In this document: positions 8,937 through 17,719 of the stretch, piece after piece
Layout of the letters: each line of letters opens with the position of its first letter
How positions within the stretch are numbered: position 1 is the stretch's first letter
Source: Chiayiivirga sp.
GTDB lineage: Bacteria; Pseudomonadota; Gammaproteobacteria; Xanthomonadales; Xanthomonadaceae
Length of the DNA stretch: 64,000 bases
Reading direction: 5' to 3'
NCBI GenBank assembly: GCA_022647565.1
Contig: JALCLA010000003.1
Span: 558,001-622,000, forward strand
Notes under the pieces: model-generated
The model's database searches: none
What the model saw: only the letters and a program-made list of their open reading frames with translations
Told to the model about the DNA's origin: nothing
Program-made: the position numbers and the translations under genes

Positions 8937-10949
8937 ATGCCGATCCGTCCGCTTGCCGCGATGCTGTCCGCCGCCCTGCTCACTGTGTCCGTCGGCGCGG
9001 TGGCGCAGAGCAACCAGAGCGGGCTGGACGCGCGCAACCTGGACGCGAAGACGCCGGCCTGCCGCGATTTCTACCAGCACGCCAACGGTGGCTGGCTCAA
9101 GGCCAATCCGGTGCCGGAAGGCTACGGTGCCTGGGGCACGTTCGAGGAACTCGCGCAGCGCAACCTGAACCAGCAGCGCGAATTGCTAGAAGCCGCGGTC
9201 GCGGCTCCGGCGACGGACCTTGATCGGCTGCTGGGCAAGCTCTACGCCAGCGGCATGGACGAGGCGGCGATCGAAGCCGCCGGCGCAACGCCGCTGGAGC
9301 CGCTGTTCGCGCGAATCGACAAGCTCAGGAAACCCAAGGATCTCGCACCGCTGCTGGCCGATCTGCATGCACGTGGCTTGCCGCTGCTGTTCGACTTCGG
9401 TCCCAACGACGACCTGAACGATCCGACCCGGCGCATTGCCTACGCAAGCCAGGGTGGCCTGGGTCTGCCGGACCGCGACTACTACCTGCGCTCGGATGCC
9501 CAGACCCAGGTCCTGCTCGCCGCCTACAACGCCTACGCCGAACGCGTGCTGACCTTGGCCGGCAGTTCGAACGCCGCGAGCGAGGCCGACATCGTGCTCG
9601 ACATCGAGACGCGATTGGCGCGCGCCTCGCTCTCCTTGCTGCAACTGCGCGATCCGGCGAATTCGTACCGCCCGATGCCCGTCAAGGAGATCGACAAACT
9701 GTATCCGGCGCTTGGCTGGAAGAAGTTCCTGCGCACGCAGGGTCTGGACGAGCTCAAGTCGGTCTCGCTCGCCCACGCCAGTTTCTTTGCCGAGATCGAT
9801 GCCTTGGCCAAGACCCTGCCGCCGGAGCAGTGGCGCGCCTACTTGCGCTTTCACACCGCGCACGCCGTGACACCGTATCTCGCGCGTGGCTTCCAGGACG
9901 CGCACGAAGCGCTCTACGTCCGCACCTTGCGCGGCATCCAGCAAGCCTTGCCGCGCTGGCGGCGGGTGCAATACACGATCAATGGTCTGGTTGGCCAGGC
10001 CATCGGTCAGCGCTATGCGGAGCGGCATCTGCCGGCAACAGCCCGAAGCGATGCCGATGCCGTGGTGCAGTCGATCCGGGCGGCGCTGCGCGCGCAGATC
10101 GAGAAGAGCCTCTGGCTCGGTGCCGAAGCCAAGATCCTGGCGGTGGCGAAGCTCGACGCACTGGTAATTCGACTCGGTCATCCCGATGCCTGGCCAAGCT
10201 ACGAGGGTCTGGATTTCTCCCGTGGCAGCTATGCCGATAACGTGCTGCACGCAGTGCAATGGCGCCACCGGCGCCAGATGGATGCCATCGGCAAGCCGCG
10301 CGAGGCATGGCAATGGCCGCAGCCGGCGCAGGCCGTGAATGCGTACTACGATCCGGCGCGCAATGAACTGGTCCTGCCTTCCGGTTTCCTGCAGCCGCCG
10401 ATGTTCGAGGCCGGCGGCGACCCGGCGCTCAACTACGGCGCACTCGGCGCCCTGGTCGCGCACGAGTTGATGCACGGCTTCGACCTGATCGGCAGTGGAT
10501 TCGATGCCGCCGGCAAGCCCGCATCGTGGTGGGCAGCGGGCGACGCCAATGCCTTCGCCCTGCGCAGCAAACCACTGGAGGCGCAATACGACGCCTATGC
10601 CGCACTCGGCCCGGTCAAGGTCAGCGGCCGCCTCACCCTGGCCGAAAACATCGCCGATCTTGCCGGCCTGGAAACCGCGTGGGCGGCGTTCAAGGCCACC
10701 GCACCCGGCACCAAGTCCGTCGGCGGCAGCACCCCGCAGCAACGATTCTTTCTGTCGTGGGCGCAGGTCTGGAGGCGCAACTATCGGGACGAGGAACTGA
10801 CCCTGTTGCTCCAGACCGACGTGCACGCGCCAGCCAAGTTCCGCGTCAATGGTCCGCTCGCCAACCTGCCGGCTTTCGCGGCCAGCTACCAGTGCAAGGC
10901 CGGCACCGGGTTCCTGCGCAAGAGCACGGAACGCATCACAATCTGGTGA
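8937..10949 (+). CDS. M13 family zinc metallopeptidase, complete
   Basis: 670-aa exported metallopeptidase. Signal peptide of about 24 residues (MPIRPLAAMLSAALLTVSVGAVAQS), then the M13 N-terminal domain with the typical C-RDFYQHANGGWL opening, and the catalytic domain with VAHELMHGFD (HExxH) and ENIADLAGLE (third ligand Glu). It ends in Trp after ERITI. ATG at 8937 follows GGGAG. Compared with the paralogue at the window start, the DDQG after the zinc motif is changed to DLIG. GGTATCAT about 40 bp upstream looks like a -10 region. rarD starts 4 bp after its stop, so the two are probably cotranscribed. Confidence 0.93.
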   Translation: MPIRPLAAMLSAALLTVSVGAVAQSNQSGLDARNLDAKTPACRDFYQHANGGWLKANPVPEGYGAWGTFEELAQRNLNQQRELLEAAVAAPATDLDRLLGKLYASGMDEAAIEAAGATPLEPLFARIDKLRKPKDLAPLLADLHARGLPLLFDFGPNDDLNDPTRRIAYASQGGLGLPDRDYYLRSDAQTQVLLAAYNAYAERVLTLAGSSNAASEADIVLDIETRLARASLSLLQLRDPANSYRPMPVKEIDKLYPALGWKKFLRTQGLDELKSVSLAHASFFAEIDALAKTLPPEQWRAYLRFHTAHAVTPYLARGFQDAHEALYVRTLRGIQQALPRWRRVQYTINGLVGQAIGQRYAERHLPATARSDADAVVQSIRAALRAQIEKSLWLGAEAKILAVAKLDALVIRLGHPDAWPSYEGLDFSRGSYADNVLHAVQWRHRRQMDAIGKPREAWQWPQPAQAVNAYYDPARNELVLPSGFLQPPMFEAGGDPALNYGALGALVAHELMHGFDLIGSGFDAAGKPASWWAAGDANAFALRSKPLEAQYDAYAALGPVKVSGRLTLAENIADLAGLETAWAAFKATAPGTKSVGGSTPQQRFFLSWAQVWRRNYRDEELTLLLQTDVHAPAKFRVNGPLANLPAFAASYQCKAGTGFLRKSTERITIW

Positions 10950-10953
10950 CGCC

Positions 10954-11922
10954 ATGACGCTCGACCGCCGCGGACTCGCGGCCTCCATCGCGGCCTACGC
11001 GCTGTGGGGCGTATTCCCGCTCTACTGGTACCTGCTCAAATCGGTGCCGGCGCTGCAGATCATCGCGCACCGCGTCATCTGGTGCGGCGTGTTCGTGGCC
11101 GGCTGGCTGCTGCTGCGCGATGGCGGCGGCTGGTTGCGGCGGGCACTGGCTGCACCGCGGGTGGGCTCGATGCTGCTCGCCAGCAGCGTGCTGATCAGTT
11201 TCAACTGGGGCGTGTACATCTGGGCGGTCACCCATGGCCGCGTGGTGGAGGCGAGCCTCGGGTATTTCATCAATCCGCTGGTAAGCGTCCTGATCGGCGT
11301 GCTGGTGCTGCGCGAGCGCCTGAACGCAATGCAGTGGGGCGCGGTCGGGATCGCGGCGCTCGGCGTGCTATGGCTCACCTTCATGCATGGCGAGCTGCCC
11401 CTGGTGTCGCTGGCCCTGGCCTTGAGCTTTGCGATCTACGGCCTGATCCGCAAACTCGCGGCGGTGGATGCGATGCCGGGACTCGCCATCGAGAGCCTGA
11501 TCCTGTTCCTGCCAGCCCTGGCCTGGTTGGGCTGGAGCGAGGCACAGGGCACCGGCCGATTCGCACACGGCGAACTGGCGCAGGACGCATTGCTGGTGTT
11601 CGGGGGCGCGCTCACTGCGCTGCCGTTGATCGGATTCGCCTATGGCGCGCGCCGTATTCCGTATTCGCTGGTGGGCATCCTGCAGTACATCTCGCCCACC
11701 CTGCAGTTGCTGTGTGGCGTGATGCTGCTGGGCGAGGACTTCGCCCTGGAACAGGCCGTGGGCTTTGTCTGCATCTGGCTGGCACTGCTGGTGTACGCGG
11801 TCGATGGCTGGCGCAGTGCGCGGCACAACGCCCGGGCGGCGTCGGAGGCGTGCGATCAGCACGTGCCACCCTGCGACGGCGGAGCCCCACCGAATGCGGC
11901 CGCCCCGCGTGAAACCGGGTGA
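10954..11922 (+). CDS. rarD: RarD, EamA-family permease (chloramphenicol-sensitive protein)
   Basis: 322-aa protein with ten predicted membrane helices and two EamA repeats, starting with the RarD-specific AYALWGVFPLYWYLLKSVPALQIIAHR block (shown here only as the region of residues 13-40). Members are putative small-molecule exporters of the drug/metabolite superfamily; the substrate is not known. ATG 10954 lies just 4 bp after the M13 peptidase stop, suggesting readthrough translation from one transcript. Length matches the family (about 300 aa). Confidence 0.88.
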   Translation: MTLDRRGLAASIAAYALWGVFPLYWYLLKSVPALQIIAHRVIWCGVFVAGWLLLRDGGGWLRRALAAPRVGSMLLASSVLISFNWGVYIWAVTHGRVVEASLGYFINPLVSVLIGVLVLRERLNAMQWGAVGIAALGVLWLTFMHGELPLVSLALALSFAIYGLIRKLAAVDAMPGLAIESLILFLPALAWLGWSEAQGTGRFAHGELAQDALLVFGGALTALPLIGFAYGARRIPYSLVGILQYISPTLQLLCGVMLLGEDFALEQAVGFVCIWLALLVYAVDGWRSARHNARAASEACDQHVPPCDGGAPPNAAAPRETG

Positions 11923-11959
11923 GTTTTTCACGGCACGAGCTTCGCGCGGCGGAACCCAA

Positions 11960-11965
11960 TAAAAT
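11960..11965 (+). promoter_or_regulatory. Candidate -10 element placing rapA on a leaderless transcript
   Basis: TAAAAT lies 6 nt before the rapA ATG, and no Shine-Dalgarno-like purine run is present. If this is the -10 box, transcription would start at or next to the ATG. No good -35 element is visible at 16-18 bp, so the call is weak. Confidence 0.3.
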
Positions 11966-11971
11966 GCCGGC

Positions 11972-14830
11972 ATGAGCAAGTTCCTTCCCGGGCAGCGCTG
12001 GTTCTCCACCGCCGAGCCCGAACTGGGCCTCGGTACCGTCATGCGCCTGGCCCCGCGCAGCGTCCAGATCGTGTATACCAGCAGCGGCGAAGTGCGCATG
12101 TACGCCACCGATTCCGCGCCACTGGCACGCGCCGAATTTCGGGCCGGCGACCGCTTGCGCGCGCACGGTGATGAACTCGAGGTGGACGCGGTGGAAGCAC
12201 GCGACGGCCTTCTGGTGTATCGCTGTGGCCGGCGCCTGATCCCCGAAGGCGAGCTCGACGCCGAGCAGCCGGTATCGCAGGCCGATGCCCGCCTCATGGG
12301 CGGGCGCGTCGACAGCAACGAGAAGTTCGACCTGCGCTGCGAGAGCCTGCGACGCCGGGCGGAAGCCCAGGCGCACAGCGGTGCCGGCATCCTGGGCGCG
12401 CGCATCGACCTGATCCCGCACCAGCTGCGCGTGGCCGGGATCGCCGCCTCGCGCCGACCTCCACGCTTGTTGCTTGCCGATGAAGTCGGACTCGGCAAGA
12501 CCATCGAGGCCTGCCTCATCATCGCGCAGCAGCTGGCATCGGGTCGCGCCGCCCGGGTGCTGATCCTGGTGCCGGAAAGTCTCGTGCATCAGTGGTTCGT
12601 GGAGCTGCTGCGCCGCTTCAACCTGCGCTTCTCCATCTTCGACGAAGAGCGCTGCGAATCGATCGAGATGGGCTCGCCCGGCGCCAATGCCTTCGAACAC
12701 GAGCAAGGCGTGATCGCCGCCACCGGCTGGCTGGCGCACGATGCCAAGCGCGCACGGCAACTGCTCGACGCGGGCTGGGACCTGCTGGTGGTGGACGAGG
12801 CGCATCACCTGGCCTGGGCTCCCGACGCACCCAGTGCCGAATACGCCCTGGTGGAACAACTGGCGGCGCGAACGCCTGGGGTGATCCTGCTCACCGCCAC
12901 GCCCGAACAGCTGGGTCTCGCCGGCCATTTCGCGCGCCTGCGCCTGCTCGACCCGGCGCGCTATGCCGACCTGGCGGCATTCGAACGCGAGAGCGCCGGA
13001 TTCATCGCGCTCTCGGGCACCGTGGAGAAGCTGCTGCAGGCCGAGTCACTGTCGAGTGCGGACGTCGATGCACTGGCGCAACTTCTCGGCGACGAGGCAA
13101 GCCAGTTGCCGCGGGTCCTGGGCACCATCGCCAGTGGCAACACGGCAGCGCGCGATGACCTGATCCAGACCTTGATCGATCGCCACGGCACAGGCCGCGT
13201 GATGATCCGCAACCGGCGCGCGGCCGTCGGTGGCTTCCCGGCGCGCATCAAGCACCTGCAGCGCATCGAGGTGGCCGAACACGACCCGGCGCTGGACGGT
13301 CGACTGCTGGCGGAGTTCCATGCCGACGTCGGCACGCCGGGCCACATCGAGCCCGAGCACGACTACCAACGCGATCCGCGCCTGGACTGGTTGCTCGCGC
13401 TGCTGGAACGCATCGCGCCTGCCAAGCTGCTGCTGCTGTGCCGCTCGCGCGCCAAGGTGCAGGCGCTGGAAGAAGCCCTGCGCCTGCGCAGCGGGATTAA
13501 GTTCGCCCGCTTCCACGAAGACATGAACCTGCTGCAGCGCGACCGCAATGCCGCCTTCTTTGCGGAAGCCGACGGCGCGCGCCTGCTGATCGCCTCCGAA
13601 ATCGGCGCGGAAGGCCGCAATTTCCAGTTCGCGCAACACCTCGTGCTATGGGACTTGCCGCTCGACCCGGACATGCTGGAACAACGCATCGGCCGGCTGG
13701 ATCGCATCGGCCAGCGCGGCGACGTCAACATCCACGTGGGCGTGCTTGTCGGCAGTCCACAGGAATTGCTGCTGCGCTGGTACGACGATGGCCTCGACGC
13801 GTTTGCCGTGGTCTGCCCGGATGGTCGCGAGCTGTTGCGCCGCTTCGGGACCGACCTGGTGGCGCTGGCGCGCGACTACGGCGCGGGTGAAGCGCGCGAA
13901 GCGGCCCTTGCTTCCCTGCTTGATCGCACCCGCGCCGCGCATGAGCAGCTCTCGGCCCAGATCGCGCGCGGACGCGACCGCCTGCTGGAACTTGCCAGTG
14001 GCGCGCAGCAGCATTCCGGCGAGTTGCTCGCCGCCCTGAAGCGCGACGACGCCGACGCACCTACGGACGATTACCCGCTGCGCCTGCTCGAACAGTTCGG
14101 CGTGCACCACGAACCGATCGGCACCACCAGCTGGTTGCTGGATCCCGAATACCTGACGCTGGACGCGTTCGAGGAATTCAAGCAGGGCCCGCGCCAGGCC
14201 ACGATGGACCGCGCCACGGCGCTCGCGCGCGATGACCTGTTGTACCTGCGCGCCGACCACCCGCTGCTGCTCGGCGCACAGGACCTGATGCTGTCCTCGG
14301 AAATGGGCAACGCCGCCTTCCTGATCGACGACGCCCTGCCGCCGCGCACGGTGCTGCTGGAAGCGGTGTTCGTGCTCGAATGCGTCGCCGATCGCGCCCT
14401 GCACGCAGCGCGCTTCCTGCCGCCGACGCCGCTGCGCTGCGTGGTGGATACGCGGATGCAGGCGCGCGCCGACTACCTGCCCAGCCCGCGTGCACTGCAG
14501 CGCGCCGCGGACCGCCCGATCGACCTGCTCAAGTACCGCAAGATCCTCGCTACCCTGCTGCCACCGATGCTCAAGCGCGCCGCGCAGGATATCGGCACCG
14601 AGGTGCAGGCACGCATCGACGCCGCCCTAGGGGCCGCCAGGCAGCTGCTCGGCAGCGAATTGCTCCGGCTCGAAGCCTTGGCGCAGGTCAATCCCGCCGT
14701 GCATCCGGACGAAGTGCAGCGGCTTCGGGCCGAGCGCGATGCCCTGCTCTCGGCCCTGCCCGGCGCGCGTCCACGACTGGATGCACTGCGCCTGGTCGCG
14801 AGTCCGGACTTCCTCAACCTGCGCGGCTGA
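11972..14830 (+). CDS. rapA: RNA polymerase-associated ATPase RapA (HepA)
   Basis: 952-aa SWI2/SNF2 ATPase that binds RNA polymerase and promotes its recycling and the rescue of stalled complexes. N-terminal Tudor-like segment (GQRWFSTAEPELGLG), then helicase motif I DEVGLGKT at about residue 170 and motif II DEAHH at about residue 275, the C-terminal helicase lobe with EGRNFQFAQHLVLWDLPLD and the R-finger region QRIGRLDRIGQRG, followed by the RapA-specific C-terminal domain. Length fits the family (about 950-970 aa). ATG 11972 is the only start that keeps the conserved N-terminus. It has no obvious ribosome site. Confidence 0.95.
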   Translation: MSKFLPGQRWFSTAEPELGLGTVMRLAPRSVQIVYTSSGEVRMYATDSAPLARAEFRAGDRLRAHGDELEVDAVEARDGLLVYRCGRRLIPEGELDAEQPVSQADARLMGGRVDSNEKFDLRCESLRRRAEAQAHSGAGILGARIDLIPHQLRVAGIAASRRPPRLLLADEVGLGKTIEACLIIAQQLASGRAARVLILVPESLVHQWFVELLRRFNLRFSIFDEERCESIEMGSPGANAFEHEQGVIAATGWLAHDAKRARQLLDAGWDLLVVDEAHHLAWAPDAPSAEYALVEQLAARTPGVILLTATPEQLGLAGHFARLRLLDPARYADLAAFERESAGFIALSGTVEKLLQAESLSSADVDALAQLLGDEASQLPRVLGTIASGNTAARDDLIQTLIDRHGTGRVMIRNRRAAVGGFPARIKHLQRIEVAEHDPALDGRLLAEFHADVGTPGHIEPEHDYQRDPRLDWLLALLERIAPAKLLLLCRSRAKVQALEEALRLRSGIKFARFHEDMNLLQRDRNAAFFAEADGARLLIASEIGAEGRNFQFAQHLVLWDLPLDPDMLEQRIGRLDRIGQRGDVNIHVGVLVGSPQELLLRWYDDGLDAFAVVCPDGRELLRRFGTDLVALARDYGAGEAREAALASLLDRTRAAHEQLSAQIARGRDRLLELASGAQQHSGELLAALKRDDADAPTDDYPLRLLEQFGVHHEPIGTTSWLLDPEYLTLDAFEEFKQGPRQATMDRATALARDDLLYLRADHPLLLGAQDLMLSSEMGNAAFLIDDALPPRTVLLEAVFVLECVADRALHAARFLPPTPLRCVVDTRMQARADYLPSPRALQRAADRPIDLLKYRKILATLLPPMLKRAAQDIGTEVQARIDAALGAARQLLGSELLRLEALAQVNPAVHPDEVQRLRAERDALLSALPGARPRLDALRLVASPDFLNLRG

Positions 14831-14847
14831 GTGTCCGCTCCGCGGAG

Positions 14848-15195
14848 TCAGTCGCCAGGGCCCCACAACAGCGCGTCGATCCCGTCGCCGTTTGCGAGAA
14901 GGCGCACGCGTCCGTTCTCCACCTTCACGCCTTCGCGCCTGAGCCGCGAACATTGCTCACGAAAGCCGCGGCTACCCGGCGCGAAGGCAATGCGGCCGTC
15001 GGCGCGCAGTACGCGATGCCAGGGCAGCGTCGGATCGTCATTGCCCGACAGGATCTTCGCCACCAGCCGCGCACGGCGTGGCAAGCCGGCTCGACGCGCG
15101 ATCTCGCCGTAGCTGCTCGTGTGGCCCGGCGAAATCGCACGGATCGCCGCCAGGATGCGGTCTTCGGGACTGGCCGGAGTGCGGGCGACAGGCAT
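14848..15195 (-). CDS. Alkyltransferase-like protein (ATL, MGMT-fold)
   Basis: 115-aa DNA-binding protein of the O6-alkylguanine transferase family without the acceptor cysteine: the active-site PCHRV is PWHRV here, the defining change of ATL proteins (E. coli YbaZ, S. pombe Atl1). ATLs bind O6-alkylguanine and hand it to nucleotide excision repair instead of dealkylating it. Other family features are present: SYGEIARRAG helix-turn-helix with the arginine finger region and the RVL-ADG turn. ATG at 15195 gives the standard short length. Transcribed toward rapA and ending 17 bp from its stop. Confidence 0.88.
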   Translation of the reverse strand: MPVARTPASPEDRILAAIRAISPGHTSSYGEIARRAGLPRRARLVAKILSGNDDPTLPWHRVLRADGRIAFAPGSRGFREQCSRLRREGVKVENGRVRLLANGDGIDALLWGPGD

Positions 15196-15220
15196 GGGCG
15201 GCGGGCGGCGGCAGGGCTGA

Positions 15221-15226
15221 TAGAAT
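15221..15226 (+). promoter_or_regulatory. Candidate -10 element for the 135-aa conserved hypothetical
   Basis: TAGAAT (5/6 match to TATAAT) is 41 bp upstream of the ATG at 15267, in the gap between this gene and the divergent ATL gene. No convincing -35 hexamer is seen at the usual spacing. Confidence 0.35.
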
Positions 15227-15266
15227 ACGCGCCGCTTTGTCGCAGGATTCGGGAACACGCGCCACC

Positions 15267-15674
15267 ATGCAGAACTTTGAGCAGATCCGGGCCCACGCCG
15301 CCTCGCACTACAACGTGCGCACCAATGATCCCTACCTGATCGGGGTCGAGATGACCCTGGACCAGGGCACGCGCCACCAGGGCATCTTCCTGTCCGAAAT
15401 CGAAGGCGACGACGGGCGCAAGTATCTGCGCGTCAGCACCGCCATTGCGCCCATGACCGGCATCGATCCCAAGCGCGCGCTCTCGTTCAACTGGGAGCAG
15501 CGCGTGGGCTACCTCGCAGTCTCCGAACTCGACGGATCGCCCTACCTGCAACTGTGCGAGAACCGTCCCTACACGGGGCTTACCGCGGCCGAGATCGATC
15601 GGGTGGTGATCGAGATCGGCGGCCTGGGCGACAGGATGGAACGCGCGTTCTCCGCCGGCGGCGACTTGTTCTAG
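15267..15674 (+). CDS. Conserved hypothetical protein, soluble, 135 aa
   Basis: Small acidic cytoplasmic-looking protein with no signal peptide or membrane helix. It has an alternating strand/helix pattern (IGVEMTL, HQGIFLSEIE, YLRVSTAI, VGYLAVSEL, PYLQLCENRP) and a C-terminal helix starting LTAAEIDRVVIEIGGLGDRMER, cited here only as residues 107-128. The pattern recalls the YbjN/type III chaperone-like fold, but I cannot assign it. ATG 15267 is favoured because the conserved-looking N-terminus begins there and a -10 element lies upstream. It is a single-gene unit closed by a strong terminator. Confidence 0.75.
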   Translation: MQNFEQIRAHAASHYNVRTNDPYLIGVEMTLDQGTRHQGIFLSEIEGDDGRKYLRVSTAIAPMTGIDPKRALSFNWEQRVGYLAVSELDGSPYLQLCENRPYTGLTAAEIDRVVIEIGGLGDRMERAFSAGGDLF

Positions 15675-15696
15675 CCGGACCCGCCATTCGCGCACG

Positions 15697-15724
15697 AAAA
15701 GGCCCGCTTCCGCGGGCCTTTTTC
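15697..15724. terminator. Bidirectional rho-independent terminator between the hypothetical gene and pit
   Basis: A 9-bp stem AAGGCCCGC / GCGGGCCTT (15699-15707 and 15712-15720) with loop TTCC, flanked by AAAA on the left and TTTTT on the right. The symmetrical tracts allow it to end both the plus-strand hypothetical gene and the minus-strand DUF47-pit operon. Confidence 0.85.
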
Positions 15725-15743
15725 TTGCGTCACGACACGGCGA

Positions 15744-16871
15744 TCAGGTCCAGCCGAACGCCCGCAGCAATTCCACCAGCAGGTAGGCGACGCCGCCGGC
15801 GGCAGGGATGGTGAGCAGCCAGGCCCAGATCATCCGCTCCACCACGTTCCACTTGATCGCGTTGAGGCTCTTGGCCGTGCCCACGCCCATGATCGCGGCG
15901 GAGATGTTGTGCGTGGTGGAAACCGGGATGCCGAGCGACGAGGCCAGGGTGATCACCGAGGCGGCACTGGTTTCCGCGGCGAAGCCGTGGATCGGATGCA
16001 GCTTCACCATCTTGTGGCCGAGGGTCTTGATGATGCGCCAACCGCCCGCTGCAGTGCCGGCCGCCATCACCACGGCGCAGGTGAGCTTGATCCAGGTGTC
16101 GATGTCGCCGTTCTTGAGCGCGGTCTCGCTCGGATGCAGGAAGGCGAGCCAGCTCGGCACATCGTCCAGGGTGCCCACCGACTGCGCGCTGACCAGCGCC
16201 AGCGCGATGATGCCCATGGTTTTCTGCGCGTCGTTCAGGCCGTGCGCGAAGCCCATGTAGCCGGCCGAGGCGATCTGTGCCTTGCCGAAGAAGGCGTTGA
16301 CCCAGCGCGGCCGCGCGAGACGCGCGAGGAAGCCGCGCGTGTTCGACATGCCCGCGATGATCGCGAATAGCAAGCCCATGACCAACAGGCCGGCGGTGAA
16401 ACCCAGCAGTGGCGAGGTGAACATCGGCACCACCACCTTCCACAGCAGGCCGGCGCCCTTCCAGAACGGTTCGGCCGGCTGCGACCAGATGATCGAGCCC
16501 CAGTTTGTCCCGGACGCGGCCAGCGCCGCGCCGCACAGCCCGCCGATCAGGGCGTGGCTGCTGGACGAGGGCATGCCGATGTACCAGGTAATGAGGTTCC
16601 ACACGATGCCGCCGGTCAGCGCGCAGATCAGCACCTGCGAGGTGATGGCGACGACGTTGGCATCGACCAGGCCGGAAGAAATGGTCTTGGCCACGGCGGT
16701 TCCGTAGAGCGCGCCGATGAGGTTGGTGCCCGCCGCCAGCATCACCGCCTGCGTCGGCGACAGCACCTTGGTGGCCACCACGGTGGCGATCGAGTTGGCC
16801 GTGTCGTGGAAACCATTGATGTACTCGAACACCAGCGCGGTCAGCACGACCAGCAGCACCAAGGTCAACAT
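15744..16871 (-). CDS. pit: Inorganic phosphate transporter, PiT family
   Basis: 375-aa low-affinity metal-phosphate:H+ symporter in the inner membrane. Both PiT signature repeats are visible: FEYINGFHDTANSIATVV (residues 15-32) and the second GFAHGLNDAQKTMG half near the middle, with about ten helices. It follows the DUF47 gene by 10 bp; this pairing is standard, the DUF47 protein being a PhoU-like partner of the transporter. The upstream region carries a candidate Pho box (17581-17598), implying induction in phosphate starvation. Confidence 0.93.
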   Translation of the reverse strand: MLTLVLLVVLTALVFEYINGFHDTANSIATVVATKVLSPTQAVMLAAGTNLIGALYGTAVAKTISSGLVDANVVAITSQVLICALTGGIVWNLITWYIGMPSSSSHALIGGLCGAALAASGTNWGSIIWSQPAEPFWKGAGLLWKVVVPMFTSPLLGFTAGLLVMGLLFAIIAGMSNTRGFLARLARPRWVNAFFGKAQIASAGYMGFAHGLNDAQKTMGIIALALVSAQSVGTLDDVPSWLAFLHPSETALKNGDIDTWIKLTCAVVMAAGTAAGGWRIIKTLGHKMVKLHPIHGFAAETSAASVITLASSLGIPVSTTHNISAAIMGVGTAKSLNAIKWNVVERMIWAWLLTIPAAGGVAYLLVELLRAFGWT

Positions 16872-16881
16872 GGCGTCGGCC

Positions 16882-17508
16882 TTACGAGTTCTTGAGCACG
16901 ATGTGGTAGGCCACGGCCCCTGCCTCGCGGCAGCGATCGATGGCCTTTTCCAGCAGCTCGAAGAAATCCTTGATCAGCAGCACCTGCATGCCTGCGTACT
17001 TGCCCGAATACAGGTCGCGGTACATCTCCAGGATCAGGCGATCGGCCTCGGCCTCGACATTGCGAAGGCGGTCGTACAGGCCCTTCATGTGGTCGAGGTT
17101 CATCTTGCGCAGGTCGCGCACCATCTCGCTGACCAGGACCGTGGCCTGTTCCAGCATCTCGGCGCGCGGTCCGAAATCGATCTGGCCAAGCTGATCGACC
17201 GCGAGCGAGTAGCGGTCCGCGAATTTCTCGATGGTCTTGGGGATGCGATAGATCGCGTTGCCCAGAGCCTCGATGTCCTCTCGCTCCAGCGCCGTGACGA
17301 AGGTGTTGACCAGCTCGCGACTGATGGTGTCGGAGATCTCCTTCTCCTTCTGCCGCGCCAGCTTGAATTCCGTCAGGGTGCGCTCGGCGGCGTTCTCCTT
17401 CACCAGACCCTTGAGGGCCTTGGCACTCTGAGTGGCGGCCTCGGCCGCGCTTTCCAGCAGCCCGAAGAAGCGATCGCCTTTGCCGAAGATGGTTTGAAGG
17501 GAAAACAT
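16882..17508 (-). CDS. DUF47 (PhoU-like) Pit accessory protein
   Basis: 208-aa all-helical cytoplasmic protein of the DUF47/YkaA family (TIGR00153 type), distantly related to PhoU. Members are encoded next to Pit transporters and are thought to modulate phosphate uptake. Typical features: N-terminal FGKGDRFFGLLESAAE, a central acidic helix with EREDIEALGNAIYRIPKTIEKFAD described here as residues 83-106, and a C-terminal helix with DFFELLEKAIDRCREAG. First gene of the two-gene operon with pit; ATG at 17508 follows GGAA (AGGGAAAAC context). Confidence 0.88.
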   Translation of the reverse strand: MFSLQTIFGKGDRFFGLLESAAEAATQSAKALKGLVKENAAERTLTEFKLARQKEKEISDTISRELVNTFVTALEREDIEALGNAIYRIPKTIEKFADRYSLAVDQLGQIDFGPRAEMLEQATVLVSEMVRDLRKMNLDHMKGLYDRLRNVEAEADRLILEMYRDLYSGKYAGMQVLLIKDFFELLEKAIDRCREAGAVAYHIVLKNS

Positions 17509-17580
17509 GAAAGACCTTAAATTTTCTGGGGAATACTCGGCGGGCGGGCGCCGTGGGCGCGGCCAAATTACTACGGTCCG

Positions 17581-17598
17581 ATGTCAGTCATGTTACAG
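17581..17598 (-). promoter_or_regulatory. Candidate Pho box upstream of the DUF47-pit operon
   Basis: On the minus strand this reads CTGTAACATGACTGACAT, matching 13 of 18 positions of the PhoB box CTGTCATAAAACTGTCAT, with the two CTG-half-repeats exactly 11 bp apart. A -10-like TAGTAA follows 7 nt later, in the right direction for the operon whose first ATG is 73 bp downstream. Confidence 0.55.
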
Positions 17599-17719
17599 GC
17601 AGGCCGATGCGACAGGCGAATCGGGCAGGATCGCCCGGCCGCACCGAGTCACGCCCCGGCTTCTGCCCGTCACCTTCAGACGCTAGTCTGGCTCGCCCGT
17701 TCACGTGACCCGGACACCG

